From Desulfosarcina alkanivorans (GTDB lineage Bacteria; Desulfobacterota; Desulfobacteria; Desulfobacterales; Desulfosarcinaceae): DNA of 64,000 bases. Below are positions 1-9,108 of the stretch, in pieces. The translations under genes were made by a program, and so were the position numbers. Every line of letters starts with the position of its first letter. The stretch's first letter is position 1. The stretch spans positions 7,260,709-7,324,708 of the forward strand of contig NZ_AP021874.1 of assembly GCF_009688945.1 (NCBI RefSeq), written 5' to 3'. The notes beneath the pieces are model-generated. The model had not been told where the DNA came from. It saw only the letters and a list, made by a program, of their open reading frames with translations, and ran no database searches.

Positions 1-104
1 GCATTCACGGAATAAGTTGATCGTCCAGTTATCTTCGCAACCCTTGATCTCGGTGCTTTTTACAAAACCATCTCAAAGGGGGCTTTTTACCGATTCATCT
101 GTAA

Positions 105-920
105 TCACTGAGGAGACGCCCCCGACTTGATGCCTTCGGCCATTCGCCAGACGATGCGCCCTTTCCCGGTCATATCGTCGAGGGTCGCAAAAAGGCCTTT
201 CACCAGATCGCGGCGGGCCTCATACCCGCGCCCCGGGAAGAGCGACGCCGATTGGGCCGGTATGGAAAAAAAATCTTGAAGGAAGCGGCTGTCGAGGGGG
301 CGCTCCCAGCGATGGTGGCGGATATCTATGCAGAAATCGTTCAGCGCCTCGGAGGCCTGGTGATAATCGGTAATCACCCGGAATCGTGGCAAGGGCTCAC
401 CCAGCCGGCGAAAAGCCACGGCGAACAAGTCTTCATTTTCCTCGCCGACCAGTTCAGGATAAAAAGAAAAAGCAATTTTACCGCCGGTGCGAAGGCATTT
501 ACAGGACTCGGCAAGGGTTTTGGAAACGTCCGGAAAAATAAAAATCGAGGCATTGTAGACCACATAATCGAAGCGGCGGTTTCCCACCAGGCGAGACAAC
601 TTTTCCCCGTCTCCAACGAGAAGCCGGATGCCGTCCCCATCATACAGCGAACGCCCTGCAGCGATCATCTTTTGAGACAAATCCACCCCTAACACCTTGC
701 AGCCAAACCGTTCATTCAGAGCCTTGGCGGAGATTCCATAACCGCAGCCAACGTCCAGAACCGATGCGCGTGCCTCGATATCGATGGCTTCAGCCATTTT
801 CAAGGCCAGGGCTTTAAAAAAACCGTGCTTCTCTTCAAAGTCCTGGTACATTCCAATACTCTGATCGAAATTCTCAGCAACATTACGCTTGACCTTGTTT
901 TTAAATTCTTTGTCGCTCAC
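105..920 (-). CDS. class I SAM-dependent methyltransferase
   Basis: A 271-residue soluble protein with a Rossmann-type methyltransferase core. Motif I, VLDVGCGYG, lies at about residues 54-62, and the acidic residue that would bind the SAM ribose (VLGVD) is at about residue 80. The C-terminal half carries no motif I recognise, so the substrate is unknown; small-molecule methylation (ubiquinone/menaquinone or biotin-pathway-like) is the general family expectation. The GTG start is supported by a GGAGG ribosome binding site four bases upstream. That site lies inside a short palindrome (ATACC-TCCA-GGTAT, 922-935) that could partly mask it. The gene stands alone, separated by about 255 bases from the end of the ABC transporter operon on the same strand. 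The fold call is firm; the function is not. Confidence 0.85.
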   Translation of the reverse strand: MSDKEFKNKVKRNVAENFDQSIGMYQDFEEKHGFFKALALKMAEAIDIEARASVLDVGCGYGISAKALNERFGCKVLGVDLSQKMIAAGRSLYDGDGIRLLVGDGEKLSRLVGNRRFDYVVYNASIFIFPDVSKTLAESCKCLRTGGKIAFSFYPELVGEENEDLFAVAFRRLGEPLPRFRVITDYHQASEALNDFCIDIRHHRWERPLDSRFLQDFFSIPAQSASLFPGRGYEARRDLVKGLFATLDDMTGKGRIVWRMAEGIKSGASPQ

Positions 921-1176
921 GATACCTCCAGGTATTTTAAAATAGCATTCATCTTCGTCGAGACGATCTGTTGCCGTTCTTGCGTTTGACCGACACCGGC
1001 AGGCATTTCGGGTGCTATAGGCCGGTGGTTCATGACATCACACGGTGCCGCGAAATTTACACGGATTCCCAATTCATGACAACCCGGGGCCCAACCGGCG
1101 CCGTTTTCCTCCGGCTGCCGGTCAACATCACCTGCGGTGGCGCTTCACGATAGAGGGCTGTTGGCGCCGGGGAAAG

Positions 1177-1866
1177 CTATCGGGTCGGTCGGAGATGCCC
1201 CGACAGATGCCACTCGATGGCCTGGACGATGCGGGTCAAAATGAAATTGATCAGAAGATAAAAGCTTCCGGCAACGATGAAGACTTCCAGGGGACGGTAA
1301 TTTTCGGCCATGATGACGTTGGCCACCCCCGTCATTTCCATGATCGTGATGGTGCTGGCCAGAGAGGTCGCCTTGACCATGAGGATGACTTCGTTTCCAT
1401 AGGCGGGAAGTGCCTGGCGAATGGCAACGGGAAAAATGATGCGCCTGAACAGGAGCAATCCGGACATGCCGATGGAACGCCCCGCCTCGACTTCTCCCCA
1501 GGGAACGGATTCCAGCCCCCCCCTTATGATTTCGCTGCCGTAGGCGGTGGTATTGACCGTCAGTGCGATAATGGCGCACCAGAATGGGTTTCGCAGCACC
1601 GGCCACAAAACACTTTCCCTGATCCAGGCAAATTGCCCCAGTCCGTAGTAGATTAGAAACAGCTGAACCAGAAGCGGGGTTCCCCGGATGGCAAAGACAT
1701 ACATGTTCATCAGCCGGGAGGCCCAGGTGATGCGTGAGCGGCGGATCACGGCGACCATGACCGCCATCGTAAAGCCCAGCGCCAGGGAGAGCACGACGAG
1801 TTCGACGGTCCGTTGCGCCCCTTCCAGGATCGGCAGGATACTGTCTATCATCAGCGTGAAGTCCAT
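1177..1866 (-). CDS. polar amino acid ABC transporter permease (HisM-like)
   Basis: A 229-residue integral membrane protein of the HisM/GlnP family, one half of the transmembrane pore of an amino acid importer. It has about five hydrophobic segments and the conserved cytoplasmic EAA loop (EAGRSIGMSGLLLFRRIIFP, near residues 130-150) that docks onto the ATPase. I prefer the ATG at 1866: GAGGAG sits eight bases upstream and the stop of the preceding permease lies just before it. A GTG at 1875 would overlap that gene. It is the last gene of the operon running leftwards from the FadR regulator. The substrate cannot be read from the permease. Confidence 0.88.
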   Translation of the reverse strand: MDFTLMIDSILPILEGAQRTVELVVLSLALGFTMAVMVAVIRRSRITWASRLMNMYVFAIRGTPLLVQLFLIYYGLGQFAWIRESVLWPVLRNPFWCAIIALTVNTTAYGSEIIRGGLESVPWGEVEAGRSIGMSGLLLFRRIIFPVAIRQALPAYGNEVILMVKATSLASTITIMEMTGVANVIMAENYRPLEVFIVAGSFYLLINFILTRIVQAIEWHLSGHLRPTR

Positions 1867-1867
1867 T

Positions 1868-2575
1868 TCAGGCACTCCTCACGCCGCGATTTGCCCACAG
1901 CTCCGCCCGGCGAAAGCCGAATCCGGAGACATAGGTCAACAGAAGGAAAAGAACCGCCGCCATGAAATAGAAAATGAAGGGTTTCTGGCTTGAGCCGGAG
2001 GCGACATGGGCCTGGCGCATGATTTCCACCAGGCCGGTCACCGACACCAGAGCGGTCTCTTTCAGCGCACTCAACCAGCAGTTGCCCAGGCCCGGCAGGG
2101 CCAGCCGGAGCACCTGGGGGGCCAGCACGCGCCGAAACAAAAGCCCGTCGCTCATCCCCATGGACAGGGCCGCCTCGATCTGCCCTCTGGGAATCGCCAG
2201 GGCGGCGCCGCGAAATACTTCCGTCTGGTAAGCCCCGTTGATGATGGCGATGGCGGCGACCCCGGAAGTAAAGGCATTGACTTCGATGTAGCCATGGTAG
2301 CCGAATATCCGGGCCAGAACCATGACCACACCGCTGCCGCCGAAAAAAATCAGGTAAATGATCAGCAGCTCCGGGATGCCGCGGCCCATCGTGGTATACA
2401 CATCGAGTATGATGCGCAGGGGGCGGTAGCGCGACAGCTTGCCCGCTGCACACAGCGTTCCGATGACCAGGGCAACGGCGAAGGCGCACAGGCTGACCGC
2501 CAGGGTCATCAGTGTCGCCCTCGCCATTTCATCTCCCCAGCCGCTGGCGCCGAAGCTGAGCAGTTCTAAATCCAT
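1868..2575 (-). CDS. polar amino acid ABC transporter permease (HisQ-like)
   Basis: A 235-residue membrane protein, the second permease of the importer. It shows the HisQ/GlnP pattern: an N-terminal helix, several further hydrophobic stretches and an EAA loop (EAALSMGMSDGLLFRRVLAP) near residues 135-155. Its stop overlaps the start region of the other permease, as expected for translationally coupled partners. The gap to the upstream binding-protein gene is only 14 bases. Two different permease genes imply a heterodimeric pore as in the histidine transporter. Confidence 0.88.
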   Translation of the reverse strand: MDLELLSFGASGWGDEMARATLMTLAVSLCAFAVALVIGTLCAAGKLSRYRPLRIILDVYTTMGRGIPELLIIYLIFFGGSGVVMVLARIFGYHGYIEVNAFTSGVAAIAIINGAYQTEVFRGAALAIPRGQIEAALSMGMSDGLLFRRVLAPQVLRLALPGLGNCWLSALKETALVSVTGLVEIMRQAHVASGSSQKPFIFYFMAAVLFLLLTYVSGFGFRRAELWANRGVRSA

Positions 2576-2589
2576 CCGTTTCCTATTGC

Positions 2590-3456
2590 TTAAAAAATGG
2601 TGTCATCTTTTGGGCTGTTGTCGAACCCGAACCATTTCAGTGCCAGTTTCTGAATCGTCCCATCCGCTTTCATCTCAGCCAGGCCTTTGCTGATGATCGC
2701 TTTGAGGTCCTGGTCTTCCTTGCGCAGGCCGACGCCATTGCCCAGACCGAAGATGTCTCCTGTCCAGGCAGGCCCGAAAAGGGTGACATCCGCGCCGGTT
2801 TCCTTTTTCATGGCCGGTATCCAGACGGAGAGGGATGCCTCGGCGGCATCGATGCGGCCGGCTTTCAGATCCAGCAGGACATTCTCCTGGCTTTCGTACT
2901 TCTGGATCCTGGCCACGTCCTTGAAATAGGTGTCGAGAAAATTGGAGTGGGTCGTCGTGGTCTGCACCCCGATGACTTTCCCCTTCAGCAGTGAGCGTAG
3001 CGCATCGATGACTTCCTGCTCCGATGCCGTGATGTCGTTGAGCGTCACCCCCTCTTCGGCGCTTTTGAAACCCGCCAGCGGGCTGGATTTAAGCGTGGCG
3101 AAGGAGCCCGGGGTTTTGGCGTAGGGGCCCGCGAAATCGATGACCTTGAGCCGCTTGGCCGTCGCCTGCATGCCGGCGATGATCAGATCGTACTTGCCGG
3201 CCGTCAGGCCGGGGATGATGCCTTTCCAGGCCTGGGGGATAATTTCGCACTCCAGGTTCATGCGGCGGCACACTTCCTCGATTACGTCGATATCGAAACC
3301 ATACAGTTTGCCATCGGCATCGGTCGCGTTCCAGGGCGGATAGGCCCCTTCGGTGGCGACGCGCACGTTCTTCCATTCCTTGGCGACAACACCCGTCGGA
3401 AGGCAGAAGCCGACGGTCAGGGTGGCGATCAATCCGAACAACATCACTTTTTTCAT
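2590..3456 (-). CDS. periplasmic amino acid-binding protein of ABC importer
   Basis: A 288-residue solute-binding protein of the bacterial extracellular solute-binding family 3 (HisJ/ArgT-like). A typical signal peptide starts MKKVMLFGLIATL and ends near VVA-KEW around residue 25. The mature protein shows family features: GAYPPWN, the FDIDVIEEVCRRM segment, KGIIPGLTAGKYDLIIAGM and a second-lobe VIGVQTTTT. The ATG at 3456 is chosen because AAAGGAAACGGT precedes it; an upstream in-frame start would add a hydrophilic leader. It delivers the substrate to the two downstream permeases. The ligand class is probably a polar or basic amino acid, but the operon context leaves room for a gamma-glutamyl or amide-containing derivative. 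Confidence 0.87.
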   Translation of the reverse strand: MKKVMLFGLIATLTVGFCLPTGVVAKEWKNVRVATEGAYPPWNATDADGKLYGFDIDVIEEVCRRMNLECEIIPQAWKGIIPGLTAGKYDLIIAGMQATAKRLKVIDFAGPYAKTPGSFATLKSSPLAGFKSAEEGVTLNDITASEQEVIDALRSLLKGKVIGVQTTTTHSNFLDTYFKDVARIQKYESQENVLLDLKAGRIDAAEASLSVWIPAMKKETGADVTLFGPAWTGDIFGLGNGVGLRKEDQDLKAIISKGLAEMKADGTIQKLALKWFGFDNSPKDDTIF

Positions 3457-3501
3457 ACCGTTTCCTTTCTTTTGGTTGACGGTCATGACGGGATGAACGG
3501 C

Positions 3502-4290
3502 TCAACTGAATTCGCGGGCCAGAAACTTGCGGCAGCGGTCCGATTGAGGGTCCACCAGTACTTTTTCGGGCGGGCCATCCTCCAGAATTTTTCCCTCGTC
3601 GATGAAGATAACCCGCGATGAAACCTCGCGGGCGAAGGCAATTTCGTGGGTGACGATGAGCATTGTCCGGCCTTCCCGGGCCAGATCGCGGATAACCCGC
3701 AGCACTTCTCCAACCAGCTCCGGGTCGAGTGCCGAAGTGGGTTCATCGAAAAGCATGACGCCGGGGTTGGATGCCAGGGCCCGTGCGATCGCGGCTCTTT
3801 GCTGCTGGCCGCCCGAGAGATGACTCGGGTAGTGATCGCATTTCTCGGCAATGCCCACCTTTTTCAACAATACGGTGGCCTCGGCGAGGACCTCCGCCCG
3901 AGGGCGTTTCTGTACGTGAACGGGGCCTTCGATGACGTTTTCCAGCACGGTCATGTGCGAGAACAGGTTGAAGCCCTGAAACACCATGCTGAGCCGCGAC
4001 CGGATGCGATCCACCTGACGGCGGTCGGTGGGGACCCTGCTGCCGTCTCTGCGCCGTCGGGTGGCAACCGGTTCGCCGCTGACGATCACCTCACCGGTAT
4101 CCGGGACTTCCAGGAAATTGATGCAGCGCAGCAGGGTGCTCTTGCCGGAACCGCTGGCGCCGATGATGCTGATGACGTCCCCTTCGTGGGCGGTCAGGGA
4201 CACCCCCTTGAGTACTTCCAGTCTGCCGAATCGCTTGTGCAGATTCTTGACTTCCAGGGCGATTTTACGCGACCGGGTTTTATTTTTCAC
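3502..4290 (-). CDS. polar amino acid ABC transporter ATP-binding protein
   Basis: A 262-residue cytoplasmic ATPase of the HisP/GlnQ family that powers the importer encoded downstream. Visible motifs are Walker A GASGSGKST (residues 44-52), Q-loop VFQGFNLF, the ABC signature LSGGQQQR near residue 158, Walker B VMLFDEPTSALD near residue 178, and the switch histidine in VTHE. A basic insertion (about residues 77-94, rich in Arg) between Walker A and the Q-loop occurs in many members of this subfamily. Its start lies four bases from the stop of the DUF3604 gene, evidence of co-transcription. Confidence 0.92.
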   Translation of the reverse strand: MKNKTRSRKIALEVKNLHKRFGRLEVLKGVSLTAHEGDVISIIGASGSGKSTLLRCINFLEVPDTGEVIVSGEPVATRRRRDGSRVPTDRRQVDRIRSRLSMVFQGFNLFSHMTVLENVIEGPVHVQKRPRAEVLAEATVLLKKVGIAEKCDHYPSHLSGGQQQRAAIARALASNPGVMLFDEPTSALDPELVGEVLRVIRDLAREGRTMLIVTHEIAFAREVSSRVIFIDEGKILEDGPPEKVLVDPQSDRCRKFLAREFS

Positions 4291-4293
4291 TTT

Positions 4294-6630
4294 CTATGCC
4301 TCTTGTTTTTCAGCACGGTACAGGTACATGGGGCTGCTCCAGGCATTGTGACCGTCCTCGGTGGTCACCCGGACCCACAGCGGGTTGTCGCCTTCCGGTT
4401 TCAGGGGCACATCCACCCGCGCGCTGAGCGCCGTGCAGTCGTTGTGGTCGGGCAGGCGGAAAATACGCACCTGCCGGTGCAGTCCTCCGGCCCGCATCAC
4501 CACGTCGCCGAGGCCCAGCGTTTCCAGGTCGATCTCGCCGGAGACAAGATGGGTGTCGATGTACATCCGGCCGGACTCCAGGTGGTCCAGGCAGACCTCG
4601 AATCCGGAGACGTTTCCGGCGGTCTGGTTTTGCCAGGAAATGGTGTGGCTGCCGGACACCTTGAACCGCCTGTCACGCCGCCAGTTGTTGATTTCGGTTA
4701 CGGACCGGATCTTACAGCCTTCAAACCTCGCCCGGCCCTTCCAGGGGGTGCGGTTGCCGCGGCCCCGATATTCCGCGCCGCTCCACACCACCCGGATCCG
4801 ATGGCCGAGGTCGGCCTCGATGTACCCGCGCACGGTTTCCACCACGCCGGTGCCGTTTAATATGTCAATGCGTTCAATGGGAGCCCGGGACACGGCCCGG
4901 ACGCATACGCGGACGACCTCGTCGTCCGTCTGGGCAATGTCACCCATCATCACCTCGGCCACCTCCCGGGAATCAGTTGTGAAGGCATGGGGGTCGCGGT
5001 CATGATACCGCCCGTATGTCGCAAATTCCGCCCTTACCGCCAGGTCCATACGGCACCCGGTCGTGCCGTAGGTGTGCCGTCGGCGGATGCAGTCGAACAG
5101 GGCCTCGCGGGTCAATGTTTCAGCAAGGAAACAGGTCAGTCCGCCGTAGGTCGCAAAACCGGCGGCCCCGGGATGACTGGCACCCGGGCGGCCCTTGTGG
5201 TCGTCGCTGTTGCAGACCACCCCGCAGCGGAAGCCCCGCTCGAAACAGTCCGCCAGCAGCCACTCGAAGGTGCCCCAGGCCGAATGAATCTCCATGGCGG
5301 CTTCCAGCCCGGGATCATGGGCGACGGCCACGTTGGCATACCGGCCGCCGCAGTGGGCGTAGACGATGCAGTCTTCCCCGGCCAGGACCTTGAAGAGGTC
5401 GCCGAGGGCGGGCGCATCGGTGTCGATGTCGCTGCGGTCCGGGAGCAGGGCGTGGGAGGACCGGTAGATTGGGCGGCCCTCACGGCGATAGTAGACGTTA
5501 TGATCCCCGCCGACCCCGGTGTTGCCGGACCATTCATAGCCGGGAAACGTGACGAATTGCCCCTCGCTGTTGAAGGCGGCGGTGGTTCGGTTGATGTGGC
5601 CCCAGAAATCCTTGTTGACCTGGAAATCATTGGCCTGGTGGGCGCAGGCGTCCAGAAACGCCAGGTCCCGTGCAAACTGGAAGTACTCAACGATGGACCC
5701 GACGCCGACCGACTCGCCGCTCTGACCGTGCAGGTCGCCCCAATAGCCGGCCCGGGGCCCGTTTCTGATGACGACGGGGTTGGCATGGGCGAGAACATGC
5801 CCGTTACGGTCGAGCAGGCGGATGCGAACGATTCCCTCCCGGTGAACCTTCAGGCCTTCGACCTTCAGGGCCCGGTCACCGCGGGGGAATTCGATTTCTT
5901 CCGGCAGGCCGTCCACCGCCACATTGGCCGCCAGGCGGAGGGCAGCCGGGGCCGGAGCGGCGGGATTGCCCCAGGCATCCTCGGCTTTGATGCCCAGGTA
6001 AAACCTTTCCCCCGGGCGTCGCCGGGTCGGCGCCACCGCCTTCCAGCGCACCGGAGCGGCGGCTTTGATCCGGATCACGGGGCTGTTGCGGACCGGCGTA
6101 AAATGGCCGGTGGCGTATATGTCAACCGCCACCTTGAACTCGAAATGGCTTTCGCAGAACGACTGCAGCCGCAGTCCCGGAGAACCACCGGAGCGGTCGC
6201 CCAAGGTGATCGTCAGGGTGTCTCCCTCGCGCAGATAGCCGTTCAGCAAGGTGACCGTCAGACCGTGGTAACGGGGACGGGGCAGGGCATCTTCGGCGTA
6301 GGCGATTCCCAGTGCCACACCGTTGCCGGCCGCCGCGGAGACATAGTTCTCGCCGGCCGGGTCGCTGGTCTGCAAGCACCCCCAGTCCGTCGGGAAGCGA
6401 AACAGGACGCGCAGGGCTCCCGTATCGTCGATGCCGTAGGGGCCGGCCGTATACACGAGCCGGAAGGTCTGCAGGCTGCGGACTTCAAATGCGCCCCGGG
6501 GGGTGAGATCGACGGCGCCATAGCGATCCGCGTCTGCGGCCGGGTGGGCGGCGGGCCAGATTTCGCCCATGTGCTTGTCGTCTATCCTGTCTGCGTTCAT
6601 TTCTGCCGATTCCGTTGAATGGATGGACAC
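4294..6630 (-). CDS. DUF3604 domain protein, putative metal-dependent hydrolase
   Basis: A 778-residue protein of the DUF3604 family, whose biochemical role is not established to my knowledge. The first ~290 residues form beta-rich segments. The conserved core begins GDLHGQSGES (298-307) and continues with HQANDFQV, FPGYEWSGN, GGDHNVYY, YAHCGGRYAN and NSDDHKGRPG. These His/Asp-rich motifs are reminiscent of PHP-type metallohydrolases. There is no signal peptide, so it is probably cytoplasmic. A GTG at 6630 starts just after the upstream GGT-family stop; ATG codons at 6600 and 6570 are alternatives. Tight packing between a GGT-family hydrolase and an ABC ATPase suggests it processes the imported compound. 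The family call is good; the reaction is unknown. Confidence 0.8.
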   Translation of the reverse strand: MSIHSTESAEMNADRIDDKHMGEIWPAAHPAADADRYGAVDLTPRGAFEVRSLQTFRLVYTAGPYGIDDTGALRVLFRFPTDWGCLQTSDPAGENYVSAAAGNGVALGIAYAEDALPRPRYHGLTVTLLNGYLREGDTLTITLGDRSGGSPGLRLQSFCESHFEFKVAVDIYATGHFTPVRNSPVIRIKAAAPVRWKAVAPTRRRPGERFYLGIKAEDAWGNPAAPAPAALRLAANVAVDGLPEEIEFPRGDRALKVEGLKVHREGIVRIRLLDRNGHVLAHANPVVIRNGPRAGYWGDLHGQSGESVGVGSIVEYFQFARDLAFLDACAHQANDFQVNKDFWGHINRTTAAFNSEGQFVTFPGYEWSGNTGVGGDHNVYYRREGRPIYRSSHALLPDRSDIDTDAPALGDLFKVLAGEDCIVYAHCGGRYANVAVAHDPGLEAAMEIHSAWGTFEWLLADCFERGFRCGVVCNSDDHKGRPGASHPGAAGFATYGGLTCFLAETLTREALFDCIRRRHTYGTTGCRMDLAVRAEFATYGRYHDRDPHAFTTDSREVAEVMMGDIAQTDDEVVRVCVRAVSRAPIERIDILNGTGVVETVRGYIEADLGHRIRVVWSGAEYRGRGNRTPWKGRARFEGCKIRSVTEINNWRRDRRFKVSGSHTISWQNQTAGNVSGFEVCLDHLESGRMYIDTHLVSGEIDLETLGLGDVVMRAGGLHRQVRIFRLPDHNDCTALSARVDVPLKPEGDNPLWVRVTTEDGHNAWSSPMYLYRAEKQEA

Positions 6631-6633
6631 GAA

Positions 6634-8238
6634 TTACTTGCCGATGGCGTAGGCTTGCCGGCGCGGGTCTGCCCCGGCCGCGAGTACACCGTTTTCCCGG
6701 TCGATCGTGATCACCTGTGAGGACCCCATGATTTCGGCGTAGTCCTCCACCACCCGCACATCGTGTCCTTTTGCCTTGAGGGAGGCGATGGTTTTTTCCG
6801 GAAAGCGGTTTTCCATCATCAACGAACCGTCCGGGTTGGAGCGCCAGCGCGGCGCCTCATTGGCCTGCTGCGGATCGGCATCAAAGTCGATCAGGTCGAT
6901 CGCCAGTTGGATGTTGGTCTGGGTCTGGCCGTCGGCTCCCGGGGTTCCCAGCAAAATGGCCGGCCGGCCGTCTTTCAGTATCATGACCGGGTGCAGCGTG
7001 TGGTAAGGCCGCTTGCTGGGCGCCAGCACGTTGGGATGGGCGGCGTCCAGGGAGAATCCCCGACCGCGATTGTGGAGCACCATCCCCGTTTCCGGCACCA
7101 TCTCGCATGAACCGAAGGCCTCGTAGAGGGACTGAATCAACACCACGGCGTTGCCGTCGGCGTCCACCACGGTCAGGTATACGGTGTCATCCCCGCCGCG
7201 GGTGAAGTCCTGGGCGTCATAGCCGTTGGCCGCCCGATCGGGATCGATCAAACCGATGCGATTGCCGGCCCGGGCCGGGGAGAGCATTTCGGCTATCGGA
7301 ATCGTGTGAAAGGCGGGATCGCAGACATGGGCGTCCCGATCGACAAATGCCAGTTTCTTGGCCTCCACCATCAGGTGGACCAGTTCGGCCGAGTCGACCG
7401 CCATGGCCGCCAGGTCCCGGGTTGCCAGCATGTTGGCCTGCATGAGCAGGGCGATTCCCTGGGAATTGGGAGGCTGGGTGGCAATGGTGTATCCACGGTA
7501 ATCGCTGGTGATGGGCGTCTCCCATTCCACCGTGTGTCGGGCCAGGTCAGCCTCGCTGAAAAAACCGCCCATGGCTTCCGAGTGCGCCACCAGGGCTTCA
7601 CCCAGCGGGCCCTTGTAAAAGGCGTCCGGTCCGTTCTCCATGAGCATCCGGTAAGACCGGGCCAGTTGGGGCTGCACCATCAGCCGGCCCACTCGGGGAA
7701 TCTCTCCACCGGGGAGAAAGGTCTCTCCTGCAGCACCGGAGGCCTTCAGGATATCCTGCCGTTCTTTGAGAATACCGACCAGTTCCGGGTAAACCGGAAA
7801 TCCGTTCTGCGCATAGGGGATGGCCATGGCCAGCAGGGTGTCCAGGCCCAGGGTGCCGTGTTTTTCCAGAGCCGCCTGCCAGCCGGCGATGGTACCCGGC
7901 ACGGTGCAGGTGTGAATGCCCGTCTCGGGTACATGCCGGTAGCCCCGCTCCCGGTATGCTTCCAGGGTGGCTGACGCCGGGGCTCGGCCCGACGCGTTGA
8001 GGGCCTCGACGGTCCCCCCGGCGGCCATGTGGATCAGCATGAACAGGTCACCGCCGATGCCGCACATGTGCGGTTTGACTGTGGTCATCACCAGGTTGGC
8101 GGCGATGGCCGCATCCACGGCGTTGCCGCCGGATTCCAGCACGGCTGCACCGGCCCGGGCGGCCAGGGGATGATCGGCAGTGATCATCCAGCTGGTGCCC
8201 ATCAGAAGCGGACGATGGGTGGCAAAATGGTTCGTCAT
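6634..8238 (-). CDS. gamma-glutamyltransferase-family Ntn hydrolase
   Basis: A 534-residue member of the gamma-glutamyltranspeptidase family, made as a precursor that cleaves itself to expose an N-terminal threonine. The likely nucleophile is T352 in the stretch DDTVYLTVVDADGN, aligning with TTHYSVVD of classical enzymes. Other family marks are GGNAVDAAIAANL, MCGIGGDLFM and the glycine-rich LLGTPGADGQTQTN. Unlike periplasmic GGT it starts without a signal peptide, so a cytosolic amidohydrolase role (compare HpxW oxamate amidohydrolase and YwrD-type proteins) is at least as likely as glutathione breakdown. It lies 18 bases after the FadR gene and four bases before the DUF3604 gene, clearly in one operon. 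Confidence 0.88.
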   Translation of the reverse strand: MTNHFATHRPLLMGTSWMITADHPLAARAGAAVLESGGNAVDAAIAANLVMTTVKPHMCGIGGDLFMLIHMAAGGTVEALNASGRAPASATLEAYRERGYRHVPETGIHTCTVPGTIAGWQAALEKHGTLGLDTLLAMAIPYAQNGFPVYPELVGILKERQDILKASGAAGETFLPGGEIPRVGRLMVQPQLARSYRMLMENGPDAFYKGPLGEALVAHSEAMGGFFSEADLARHTVEWETPITSDYRGYTIATQPPNSQGIALLMQANMLATRDLAAMAVDSAELVHLMVEAKKLAFVDRDAHVCDPAFHTIPIAEMLSPARAGNRIGLIDPDRAANGYDAQDFTRGGDDTVYLTVVDADGNAVVLIQSLYEAFGSCEMVPETGMVLHNRGRGFSLDAAHPNVLAPSKRPYHTLHPVMILKDGRPAILLGTPGADGQTQTNIQLAIDLIDFDADPQQANEAPRWRSNPDGSLMMENRFPEKTIASLKAKGHDVRVVEDYAEIMGSSQVITIDRENGVLAAGADPRRQAYAIGK

Positions 8239-8255
8239 GGTTGTGCGTTTCCTGT

Positions 8256-8975
8256 TTATAAGGCGGCTTCCACCTGGAGCAGATGTTTTTCCATGGCCTT
8301 CAGGGCGGCGCCTGAATCTCCTTTTTCCACGGCACGAAGAATACTGGCGTGACCGGAAAGGGACAGTTCCGCCCGGTTGGTGTTTCGGGGCACCCTGGTC
8401 CGGCTCTCGTCCAGTATGTCATTGAGCCGTTCAACCACTCTCAGCAGGGTGCTGTTCCGGGTCGCACGGGCCAGGGCCATATGGAACTCCTGGTCCAGAT
8501 CGACGATCTGGTGGATGTCGCCGGCTTTTTCTTGACGCTCTAAAATACCTTTCAGTTCGGCGAGGTCTTCGGGCGACGCTTTCGCGGCGGCTTTCGCGGC
8601 GATCTGCGGCTCGATCATTCGCCTGAACTCGAAGATCTCGGCCAGTTTGTTCTTCTCCCGCTCGAGCGCGTGCGTGAGCAGGTCATCTATCGAAGCGTCG
8701 CGTTCATTGACTACAAATGTGCCTGACCCCACCCGGCTGACGAGCACGTTTTTTTCCTCCAGGGTCCGGATCGCTTCCCTGACCGGGTGGCGCGACACCT
8801 GGAAGATTTCAGCCAGGCGACGTTCGGGGGGAAGTTGATCACCGTGCCGGAGCTTGCCTGCTTTGATCAGGTGGATGATCTGTTCGGCAATTTCCTGGTA
8901 GACCTTGGTCCGTTTGACCGCCTTGAGATCAATCTCTGCCGAAAAGGGGTCGTTGCCATGTTTGGGCTCGTTCAT
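8256..8975 (-). CDS. FadR/GntR-family transcriptional regulator
   Basis: A 239-residue regulator with an N-terminal GntR winged helix (LRHGDQLPPERRLAEIF, then VSRHPVREAIRTLEEKNVL) and a C-terminal all-helical FCD domain that binds an organic acid or amino acid effector. The FCD metal ligands are suggested by DLDQEFHMALA and the later SGHASILRAV. The ATG at 8975 is taken as start; an upstream in-frame GTG is possible. It is the first gene of the seven-gene operon with GGT, DUF3604 and the ABC transporter, so it probably controls its own operon through the repeated sites at 9109-9137. Confidence 0.9.
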   Translation of the reverse strand: MNEPKHGNDPFSAEIDLKAVKRTKVYQEIAEQIIHLIKAGKLRHGDQLPPERRLAEIFQVSRHPVREAIRTLEEKNVLVSRVGSGTFVVNERDASIDDLLTHALEREKNKLAEIFEFRRMIEPQIAAKAAAKASPEDLAELKGILERQEKAGDIHQIVDLDQEFHMALARATRNSTLLRVVERLNDILDESRTRVPRNTNRAELSLSGHASILRAVEKGDSGAALKAMEKHLLQVEAAL

Positions 8976-9108
8976 CGGTTGTCTGTCCCTTGCTTTTAAG
9001 GGCATTCGTGCAACTGCCGGCGCATTTTTTTTGAAGGCCTGACGTGCTGTTCCCTTTCCATCAGAACCGTTTCGCCGTCCGCAGGCTCCGGCTGAAAGGG
9101 TAAATCTT

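Noticed and set aside
3646..6618. Long open frames on the plus strand (about 400 and 540 codons) opposite the ABC ATPase and DUF3604 genes
   Set aside because: They are antisense frames in GC-rich coding DNA with no recognisable domain; the minus-strand products match known families throughout.
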